Origin: Flavobacterium sp.
GTDB taxonomy: Bacteria; Bacteroidota; Bacteroidia; Flavobacteriales; Flavobacteriaceae
Direction: 5' to 3'
Length of the DNA stretch: 10,406 nucleotides
Assembly: GCA_030151565.1 (NCBI GenBank)
Contig: JASLDM010000137.1
Location: forward strand, 1 to 10,406
Position numbers and translations under genes: made by a program. The notes beneath the pieces were generated by a model that worked only from the letters and a program-made list of their open reading frames with translations, was not told the DNA's origin and made no database searches. Shown in pieces: positions 1-5,248 of this stretch (position 1 is its first letter; the number at the start of each line of letters is the position of its first letter).

Positions 1-73
1 AGCACTCTCGAACAAAAGCCGAATAACATCTGTACCATCCACAAGTAAGACTTGTATTACTAAAAAACAAAAA

Positions 74-100
74 AAAGCCGTAAAATAAATTTACGGCTTT
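74..100 (-). terminator. Rho-independent terminator of the 124-2199 gene
   Basis: An 11-bp perfect inverted repeat (left arm 74-84, right arm 90-100, 5-nt loop) contains a GCCGTAAA stem. Read on the minus strand, the hairpin is followed at once by a run of T (76 down to 69) and then a second T run, the classical intrinsic terminator layout. It lies 24 nt past the stop codon of the minus-strand membrane protein gene. On the plus strand the tail is only TTTCC, so it should work mainly for minus-strand transcripts. Confidence 0.85.
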
Positions 101-123
101 CCTATACCACTCTAAATATGTGT

Positions 124-2199
124 TTATTTTACAGCATTACCTCCATCTTTGGAAGCAGCAGGTGCTTCAACAACTGTAGTAGGTAAGAAAAACTCCATTG
201 GAAAATTTCTAAAATGCAACAATATAGATCGAAGCAATGGAAATACTTCTGTCCACGGAATGTTTCTAGAACGAAAAGCCAAACCGAGAGATAAACTAAA
301 ACTCACTATAAAGTTTACAAATCCAATAGCCCACATTCCGATAACAGCCCAAACAATCATTGGTGTACTCACCGCAAAATCAGCCCCATACAAACCTAAT
401 GCAATGTTACCACTAACAAAAGTAATGTGTCGGATATCTATATTTAAGCCTAAAAATATACCAATAGACCCGGCACTTCCCATAAAAACTCCAAACCAAA
501 CATTCGACATAATCCCAGGCCATTTATGTTCCACCCAATTGGCCATTTTACGCGTACGCTCAACACCTAAATTGCGTTTTAACCAAGGATGTTCTTGGAT
601 TCGGTAATACACCCTATTATGTTTATGCTTATTAGAAATATTACCCGATATAATTCCAGAAAGAAACAAAAAAATACCCGCTATCCCCGCGTGTAATAAA
701 GCTGGAGAATCAACAGGGCTAGCATCCGTTAAAAGATGGTGCCACTTAGTATCCACAATGTTAATTCCCGATGCCATATCAATAAGCCAAACGATCAATA
801 AAGCTACTGGAAAGGCCAAAATAACGTTTCCTATAAAAGCAATAAACTGAGAACGGAAAAGCCTTGCAAATAACTTAGCAAAACCAATGTGCTTTTCTCC
901 ATCATCTACGTGTACGTGTTTTTTCATTCCATTTTCAATAACCGAAATCAATGTTGCAGCAGTCATTGCAGGTTGTTTTGTCGCCAAAGTAAACCCTAAA
1001 AGGTAAATCAGTACAAAACCTAAAGCATAGTTCATACTATACAGAAAAGCTGCACCAAAAGCGCTGCTATTAGGATTGGCCAACAAAACCTTAATCACAC
1101 ACATAAACCCTACTATGACACCAGCCCCCATTGCAGACTTAAACATATCCCAGTATTCCTTAGAGGAATTTGTAATATAGTGTTCCCCGGTTTTTGCAGT
1201 ATGCTGCGTAATCTCATACGAAATTAATTGCGTACTTTCTCCAATCAATTTAGTAACGTTATTCTTATAACAGTTATACTCAATTAGCTTCAACATCAAG
1301 TAAACCGAGTTTTTCTTCTTATCAACCTCACTAGAGATTACCAATAGCGACAAAAGAATACGGACACGCTGAAGTTGCTGACGAATACGCAGTAAACTTT
1401 GGTTTACTTTTAAAGAAATCCCGTACTTAGAACTGTTTTTAAAAGCTTGACTTACAAATTCCAAACATTGCTTATGCAAAATAACCAACTGCTTGTAATT
1501 AAGATCATCAGGACTTAGGTAATGCACCGTTCCGTCTCTAAAGTTCTGCTCGACCATTAAAAACTCATTTTCAAAAGCTAAAAAAGGGCTTTCTAAATGG
1601 GTGTATTCAGGAACCATACGTATAAGATAGCTTTCCATAGCACGACCACTCATACGCTGCGTAATCAAGCCTATAGAAGCCAATAATTCAGACATTACCG
1701 AGTTGTCTTTAGTACTTGAAAAGATATCGTTAAACTCAAGCAAGTCAAACAAAGCCAACAATTGCTCTTCCGGAATTTTATTGATCCATTCAGAATCGGT
1801 GTGTTTGTAAAAAACTTGATTCAAGACATACTCAAAAGTATCTTGATCTGGCTGAAAAGGAAGTATACGAGCAAAAAGACGTTTCTTTACCTCATAAAAG
1901 AAATCCGAATCTTGAAGTATTCCCGCATCAGAAATCATTCTACTAAACTTACGATCCGTTAAAAGCTTATGTAGATACTCTGTAAAAGCTACTCTATTCG
2001 TTGGATTATTACTCAGATAACTCAGAAACTCCTCAATAGAAACGCGTTTAACCTTTTTTACTTTTTTAGGTCTAAAAATATGAACTAAATCAACGAGAAA
2101 AAGCAAATCATCATTTCCGAATACTTTTCCATCAATCACATGCCTATTAAAAAGATCCTCCACGGTAACTGGTGACTGTAAACTATGTCTTAACCTCAT
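124..2199 (-). CDS. Large multi-pass membrane protein, 'site-specific recombinase' (SpecificRecomb/Gcr) family
   Basis: The 691-residue product starts at an ATG directly after the divergent promoter region. The first ~345 residues look soluble, helical and rich in charged residues. The second half carries about seven hydrophobic segments, near residues 356-374, 380-405, 452-475, 500-520, 567-586, 594-612 and 614-640. A loop with the sequence TKQPAMTAAT (408-417), which I associate with this family, follows the second segment. The architecture matches proteins that databases name site-specific recombinase (Pfam SpecificRecomb, Neisseria Gcr type). No serine- or tyrosine-recombinase catalytic motif is visible, so DNA recombination is doubtful and an inner-membrane role is more consistent with the sequence. 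The C-terminus is a short Ala/Gly-rich tail. The gene appears monocistronic with its own terminator. Family assignment is from recognition of overall sequence and is fairly sure; function is unknown. Confidence 0.75.
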   Translation of the reverse strand: MRLRHSLQSPVTVEDLFNRHVIDGKVFGNDDLLFLVDLVHIFRPKKVKKVKRVSIEEFLSYLSNNPTNRVAFTEYLHKLLTDRKFSRMISDAGILQDSDFFYEVKKRLFARILPFQPDQDTFEYVLNQVFYKHTDSEWINKIPEEQLLALFDLLEFNDIFSSTKDNSVMSELLASIGLITQRMSGRAMESYLIRMVPEYTHLESPFLAFENEFLMVEQNFRDGTVHYLSPDDLNYKQLVILHKQCLEFVSQAFKNSSKYGISLKVNQSLLRIRQQLQRVRILLSLLVISSEVDKKKNSVYLMLKLIEYNCYKNNVTKLIGESTQLISYEITQHTAKTGEHYITNSSKEYWDMFKSAMGAGVIVGFMCVIKVLLANPNSSAFGAAFLYSMNYALGFVLIYLLGFTLATKQPAMTAATLISVIENGMKKHVHVDDGEKHIGFAKLFARLFRSQFIAFIGNVILAFPVALLIVWLIDMASGINIVDTKWHHLLTDASPVDSPALLHAGIAGIFLFLSGIISGNISNKHKHNRVYYRIQEHPWLKRNLGVERTRKMANWVEHKWPGIMSNVWFGVFMGSAGSIGIFLGLNIDIRHITFVSGNIALGLYGADFAVSTPMIVWAVIGMWAIGFVNFIVSFSLSLGLAFRSRNIPWTEVFPLLRSILLHFRNFPMEFFLPTTVVEAPAASKDGGNAVK

Positions 2200-2225
2200 T
2201 AGAAATATTTTTTGCCAAAATAATT

Positions 2226-2241
2226 AATAATAGCTATTATT
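2226..2241. promoter_or_regulatory. 16-bp perfect palindrome in a divergent promoter region
   Basis: The sequence AATAATAGCTATTATT is a perfect 8+8 palindrome. It sits in the 84-nt gap between the divergent starts of the membrane protein gene (ATG at 2199) and the CYTH gene (ATG at 2284). Its position would suit an operator for a dimeric regulator acting on one or both genes. The whole gap is very AT-rich, so a chance palindrome of A/T-heavy composition cannot be excluded. No regulator is known for it. Confidence 0.3.
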
Positions 2242-2283
2242 TTGCTTAATTTGGATTAAAATTACATTATTATTTTAAATCCG

Positions 2284-2751
2284 ATGATTGAAATTGAAAG
2301 AAAGTTTTTGACTAACAGCTCAGACTTTACAAAACTAGCTAAAAATCAATATATTATAAAACAAGGATACCTAAATTCGGATGCAGAACGAACCGTAAGA
2401 GTTCGCGTTAAAAACGACAAAGGATACCTAACAATCAAAGGGAAAAGCAATTTATCAGGAACTTCTAGATTTGAATGGGAAAAAGAAATTCCTCTAAACG
2501 ATGCATTAGCTTTATTAGCACTATGCGAAGATTATATCATAGAAAAAACCAGATATCTTATTGACTATAAAAACCACACGTTTGAGGTTGATATTTTTCA
2601 AGGCGCAAATGAAGGGCTTATTTTAGCCGAAATTGAACTAGAAACTGAAGAGGAAACTTTTGAAAAGCCAAACTGGCTTGGAAAAGAAGTAACAGGGGAG
2701 CTCCAATATTATAACTCTTATATTGCTAAAAATCCATTTAGCAATTGGTAA
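2284..2751 (+). CDS. CYTH domain protein (triphosphate tunnel metalloenzyme)
   Basis: The 155-residue protein is essentially one CYTH domain. It opens with the signature E-x-E-x-K (Glu3, Glu5, Lys7), which in this superfamily coordinates metal and triphosphate. Further expected tunnel residues follow: the alternating basic strand around Arg39 and Arg41, Lys52 in the TIKGK strand, Lys88/Arg90, the EVD motif with Asp103, and Glu116/Glu118 in AEIELE. Length and composition match small bacterial single-domain members such as those of Nitrosomonas and Clostridium, which characterised work shows hydrolyse inorganic triphosphate. Adenylate cyclase or thiamine-triphosphatase activity is possible in other branches, so the substrate is inferred. 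No signal peptide is visible, so it should be cytoplasmic. It is the only plus-strand gene in the left half of the window, divergent from the membrane protein gene. Its TAA directly abuts the stop codon of the convergent RlpA-like gene. Confidence 0.88.
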   Translation: MIEIERKFLTNSSDFTKLAKNQYIIKQGYLNSDAERTVRVRVKNDKGYLTIKGKSNLSGTSRFEWEKEIPLNDALALLALCEDYIIEKTRYLIDYKNHTFEVDIFQGANEGLILAEIELETEEETFEKPNWLGKEVTGELQYYNSYIAKNPFSNW

Positions 2752-3159
2752 TCATCGAATAATCTCGATTTTAACCTCTAGTAGTCCTTGATTTTTAGTG
2801 TCGCTAATCTCTCTAAAAGCCCGTTTTGACAAATCTATTTCACGTCCCTTGGTAAAAGGCCCACGATCATTTACACGAACTTGAACAGATTTGTTGTTTT
2901 TTAGATTTGTAACCCGAAGCATGGTTCCGAATGGAAGTGTTTTATGTGCCGCAGTGTGGCGATTGTTGTGGAATTTTTCCCCACTAGCTGTGGATTTCCC
3001 ATTAAACTTATCGTGATAATACGTAGCAACAGCTTTATTTTTGTAAACTGTATTTGTGTTTTTCTTTACCGAAGAACAACTAAATAAAAAAAGAGTAAGT
3101 ATTAAAAATGCAAAAGCTCTAACTAAAGTTGTCTTTACTTTTTTAAAATTACCCTTCAA
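2752..3159 (-). CDS. RlpA-like double-psi beta-barrel lipoprotein (second of a tandem pair)
   Basis: The 135-residue protein has a hydrophobic N-terminus ending in a lipobox (Leu-Phe-Ser-Cys, Cys28), so it should be a lipoprotein. The rest is one RlpA-type double-psi beta-barrel. It keeps the residues important in lytic-transglycosylase RlpA of Pseudomonas: Glu61 in ASGE, His72 in TAAHKTLPFGT and Asp98 in NDRGPF. There is no C-terminal SPOR domain, so septal targeting as in classical RlpA is not built in. The only plausible start is a TTG at 3159 that lies inside the end of the upstream paralogue. No ATG or GTG occurs in the frame before the signal sequence, and an in-frame stop lies five codons upstream, so translation is probably coupled. 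The likely role is peptidoglycan remodelling in the periplasm. Enzymatic activity is inferred, because the E. coli homologue lacks it. Confidence 0.85.
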   Translation of the reverse strand: MKGNFKKVKTTLVRAFAFLILTLFLFSCSSVKKNTNTVYKNKAVATYYHDKFNGKSTASGEKFHNNRHTAAHKTLPFGTMLRVTNLKNNKSVQVRVNDRGPFTKGREIDLSKRAFREISDTKNQGLLEVKIEIIR

Positions 3160-3628
3160 TACGTTCGATTTTCACATCTAATATTCCGCGCCCTTTATTT
3201 TCTGCAATTTCCATAAATGCTTTCTTAGAAAGGTCAATTTCACGCCCTTTTGTAAATGGCCCTCGATCGGTAATGGTCAATACTACGGATTTTTTATTCT
3301 TTAGATTCGTAACTCGAACCTTAGTCCCAAATGGCAGTGTTTTGTGGGCTGCCGTATATTTTGAGTTGTCAAAAACTTCACCACTAGCGGTTCTTTTTCC
3401 TGTAAATTTATCGTGGTAATAAGACGCTAACGTCTCTTCTGAAACCAATTCTAAATCTTGCTCTTGAACCTCTTCGAAATGCTCGTTAGTATCAAGTACA
3501 AGTGTATTTTCTTTTATTGTATCTAAAACGCTCCAAGGTTGACTAGGAGTAGACCAACGTTCCGTTGTCGTAAAACTCGAAAAGAACAAAAGCCCTAATC
3601 CCAATATAATAAGTGAATATAATTTCAT
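3149..3628 (-). CDS. RlpA-like double-psi beta-barrel protein (first of a tandem pair)
   Basis: The 159-residue protein has an N-terminal hydrophobic export signal (about residues 1-20) without a lipobox cysteine. An acidic linker (about 36-65) leads to a C-terminal RlpA double-psi barrel (about 68-157). The catalytic-type residues Glu84 (ASGE), His95 (TAAHKTLPFGT) and Asp121 (TDRGPFTKGREIDLS) are present. The barrel is very similar to that of the downstream gene, including the shared YYHDKF, TASGE and GPFTKGREIDLSK stretches, so the two arose by tandem duplication. It overlaps the downstream gene by 11 nt, forming a two-gene operon. It is predicted to be exported to the periplasm or outer surface and to act on peptidoglycan. 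No SPOR domain is present. The ATG is preceded by an A-rich leader, as is common in Bacteroidetes, rather than a strong Shine-Dalgarno. Confidence 0.87.
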   Translation of the reverse strand: MKLYSLIILGLGLLFFSSFTTTERWSTPSQPWSVLDTIKENTLVLDTNEHFEEVQEQDLELVSEETLASYYHDKFTGKRTASGEVFDNSKYTAAHKTLPFGTKVRVTNLKNKKSVVLTITDRGPFTKGREIDLSKKAFMEIAENKGRGILDVKIERIEG

Positions 3629-3674
3629 TTCTTTATTTTTAAAGGGTACAAGTAAACAATTAATGTACCAAAAA

Positions 3675-3703
3675 AAACAGAGCCTGAAGTTCAGGCTCTG
3701 TTT
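3675..3703 (-). terminator. Rho-independent terminator of the 3722-4147 gene
   Basis: A 14-bp perfect inverted repeat (3675-3688 with 3690-3703) has a GC-rich core, CAGAGCCTGA. On the minus strand it is followed by an eight-T tract (3677 down to 3670, partly within the arm), 18 nt beyond the stop codon of the cytochrome-b-like gene. It insulates the downstream RlpA pair from that gene's transcript. A plus-strand reading gives only TTTATGCTTT, so activity there would be weaker. Confidence 0.88.
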
Positions 3704-3721
3704 ATGCTTTATTTAATTTTT

Positions 3722-4147
3722 TTAAGCTGGCCACACATTCCAAGGAATTCTAGACAAAATCAAGACTAATCCAAGGGTGTATAAGATGGCAAACAATTTG
3801 AATTTTTTAGAACTCTCCGTTGCTTTCTTATGTTTAGACCAAGCTATTGTTATCAACACAACAGCAATAACATTCATCAATGGGTGCTCTAAAGCATAAA
3901 GGCGTAAAGTACTATCCTTCATTGCCACTCCCATACTTTGAACTTTTGGAGAAACAACGTAAAGAATAATTCCTCCCAATAATTGAAGGTGCGTAAAAAT
4001 TAGAGCAAAAAGGGCTAATTTACGATCACTTTCTTTAAATTCTCTTTTGGACATAAATCCGATAATAGCATTTACAGCTACTATAGCCAATAAAATTAAC
4101 GCTAGGTACGCAAGACCTGAATGCGCTTTTTGTACGATGTTATACAT
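3722..4147 (-). CDS. Small four-helix cytochrome-b-like membrane protein
   Basis: The 141-residue protein has four predicted transmembrane helices (about residues 11-31, 44-65, 88-103 and 117-135) and almost no soluble domain. Histidines sit at or near helix ends: His9 just before helix 1, His53 in helix 2, His88 at the start of helix 3, and His106 after helix 3. This resembles short Bacteroidetes membrane proteins often annotated as cytochrome B, in which paired helix histidines could ligate haem. No CxxCH c-type site is present. Haem binding is therefore possible but unproven, and 'conserved inner-membrane protein' is the safe description. The gene is monocistronic, with a TAnnTTTG promoter element just upstream and a strong terminator just downstream. 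The tryptophan- and proline-rich C-terminus (RIPWNVWPA) is distinctive. Confidence 0.7.
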   Translation of the reverse strand: MYNIVQKAHSGLAYLALILLAIVAVNAIIGFMSKREFKESDRKLALFALIFTHLQLLGGIILYVVSPKVQSMGVAMKDSTLRLYALEHPLMNVIAVVLITIAWSKHKKATESSKKFKLFAILYTLGLVLILSRIPWNVWPA

Positions 4148-4169
4148 ATTGTTGTTATTAGTTTGGAAA

Positions 4170-4177
4170 CAAATATA
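4170..4177 (-). promoter_or_regulatory. -7 promoter element (TATATTTG) of the cytochrome-b-like gene
   Basis: On the minus strand the sequence reads TATATTTG, a full match to the Bacteroidetes primary-sigma -7 consensus TAnnTTTG. Transcription would start around 4163, giving a leader of about 16 nt before the ATG at 4147. A convincing -33 TTTG at the usual spacing is not seen, so this is a moderate call. Confidence 0.45.
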
Positions 4178-4232
4178 AATAATTCAAAGCTAATTTAATA
4201 GTCTCCTTTACTTATTTAGTCACATATTAATC

Positions 4233-4697
4233 CTAATCGAGTCTTTTAACCAGTACTATTTGGTGTTCACACAAAATACCATCTTCATAAATTGGCTCCC
4301 TATATGCGTATGTAAAATGATTTAAATGAATAGCACAAATAGAGAATCCTTCACGCTGATACAAAGCCAATTGCCCCAAGCTAGAGTTTCCTGTGGCGAT
4401 ATACAACTTTTTATAAGAGGTTTTTTTTATTTGCGCTACAACACTGCGCAGAAATTTACGTCCCCAACCACGACGGTGATAGCTTTCGGCAATAGCTATA
4501 TTTTTAATCTCTACACAATTGGTATCCAATTCAGCAACGACACAAATACCAATACATTCATTCTCTACTTCCCAGGTATAAACCAATCCTTGAGCGAGAT
4601 AGTCTTCAATCAATTCAAGAGAAGGATCAGCTAACAACAATAAATCATAATGTAGTGTTGTTAGGTCTTTTTTATCAATTTTCTTAAGGTGTTCCAT
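4233..4697 (-). CDS. GNAT-family N-acetyltransferase (YvbK-like)
   Basis: The 154-residue cytoplasmic protein has a GNAT fold. The acetyl-CoA pyrophosphate-binding loop is HRRGWG (residues 74-79), preceded by the beta-4 strand EIKNIAIA (63-70). The usual Gln/Arg at the first loop position is His here. The C-terminal half, with TGNSSLGQLALYQREGF (102-118) and an EPIYEDGI segment (134-141), closely recalls Bacillus YvbK-type acetyltransferases. The acceptor substrate is unknown. The open frame extends to a TTG at 4721, but that TTG is the last three bases of a promoter -7 element (4719-4726). The ATG at 4697 is therefore chosen. It is flanked by the terminator of the thioredoxin gene upstream and the cytochrome-b-like gene downstream, with no clear terminator of its own. 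Confidence 0.85.
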   Translation of the reverse strand: MEHLKKIDKKDLTTLHYDLLLLADPSLELIEDYLAQGLVYTWEVENECIGICVVAELDTNCVEIKNIAIAESYHRRGWGRKFLRSVVAQIKKTSYKKLYIATGNSSLGQLALYQREGFSICAIHLNHFTYAYREPIYEDGILCEHQIVLVKRLD

Positions 4698-4718
4698 TTC
4701 ATCGTTAATTTCAAAAAC

Positions 4719-4726
4719 CAAAAATA
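4719..4726 (-). promoter_or_regulatory. -7 promoter element (TATTTTTG) of the GNAT gene
   Basis: The minus strand reads TATTTTTG, matching TAnnTTTG at all fixed positions. It lies between the upstream gene's terminator (4744-4765) and the ATG at 4697. A start about 7 nt downstream would give a leader of around 15 nt. This placement rules out the in-frame TTG at 4721 as a translation start. No good -33 element is visible because that region is taken up by the terminator. Confidence 0.5.
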
Positions 4727-4743
4727 AGGTTTATCTATAAAAA

Positions 4744-4765
4744 AGCGCCTCATTTCTGAGACGCT
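4744..4765 (-). terminator. Rho-independent terminator of the receptor-thioredoxin operon
   Basis: A 9-bp stem (4744-4752 with 4757-4765, loop of 4) carries AGCGTCTCA and TGAGGCGCT on the minus strand. One U-G wobble completes the pairing. On the plus strand the same position is a C-A mismatch, so the hairpin is built for minus-strand RNA. It is followed on that strand by a six-T run and lies 24 nt past the stop codon of the thioredoxin-like gene, ending the operon. Confidence 0.8.
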
Positions 4766-4789
4766 AATTAACGAACTACGCTGTTTTTA

Positions 4790-5239
4790 TTAAAAAAGAT
4801 TTAATAGTTTTAATAATACGGAAGCATTGGTATAACCCGTTTGTTCATAAATCAGCGCTCCATTTTTATCTAAAAAAATCAAAGAGGGATAAACACCTGA
4901 GGCACTCAGGGTTTTAGCCAACTCATGAGTTCCTGAGCGCAATCCTTTTTTTTGAAACCGATATGTCTTTCCGGCAAAATCAACATTAGATGCAAACTCC
5001 GCATTGAAAGAGATAAAATAAAAATCGGTATTGAGCTTTTCAACAACCTGCTGATTTGAAAACGTTTTCTTCTCCATCAATGCACAGTAATTACACCAAT
5101 CTGTATGTAAAAAAATCAATACAGGCTTGGGATTTAGCTCCATCTTTAACTCTAACTCTTCAAAAGAAATCGCCTGAGGTTGCGCTTTTAAAGAAAAGCT
5201 AAACCAAAAACTGATCAAAAAAATTAGTGTAAATTTCAT
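4790..5239 (-). CDS. Exported thioredoxin-fold protein with CxxC active site
   Basis: The 149-residue protein has a signal peptide (about residues 1-19, ending SLKA) and a thioredoxin-like domain. The active site is Trp-Cys-Asn-Tyr-Cys (Cys49 and Cys52) following the strand PVLIFLHTD. A cis-proline follows in GVYPSLIFLD (Pro118), and GxLIYEQTGY forms the last strand. It lacks the long membrane or DsbD-type domain, so it is a small periplasmic oxidoreductase or chaperone, similar to the thioredoxin-fold domains grouped near DUF255 and DsbD-gamma. It lies 9 nt downstream of the TonB-dependent receptor in one operon, and a GGAA ribosome-binding sequence stands just before the ATG. A role in the receptor's pathway is inferred from this linkage, for example reducing cysteines or handling a thiol-binding metal. 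Its direct substrate is unknown. Confidence 0.87.
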   Translation of the reverse strand: MKFTLIFLISFWFSFSLKAQPQAISFEELELKMELNPKPVLIFLHTDWCNYCALMEKKTFSNQQVVEKLNTDFYFISFNAEFASNVDFAGKTYRFQKKGLRSGTHELAKTLSASGVYPSLIFLDKNGALIYEQTGYTNASVLLKLLNLF

Positions 5240-5248
5240 TTCCTTTTT

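Noticed and set aside
1..60. Short coding-like stretches at the left edge (a plus-strand frame ending at 26; a minus-strand frame reading out of the window from about position 60).
   Set aside because: Too little sequence to decide between frames, and neither gives a recognisable protein. The edge may hold the end or beginning of a neighbouring gene, but I cannot support one.
149..607. Plus-strand open frame of 152 codons.
   Set aside because: It lies entirely opposite the well-supported membrane protein gene, with no family resemblance and a composition typical of an antisense shadow.
124..2199. Possible mobile element or phase-variation system, because of the family name 'site-specific recombinase'.
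   Set aside because: No inverted repeats flanking invertible DNA, no attachment sites and no catalytic recombinase motif are visible, and the protein is membrane-embedded.
2250..2278. Promoter-like pair for the CYTH gene (TTTG at 2250-2253 and TATTTTAA at 2271-2278).
   Set aside because: The -7 match lacks the final TG and would start transcription at or after the ATG, implying a leaderless mRNA; too weak to list.
4326..4634. Plus-strand open frame of 102 codons.
   Set aside because: It is antisense to the GNAT gene, whose motifs are clear; there is no promoter or recognisable domain.
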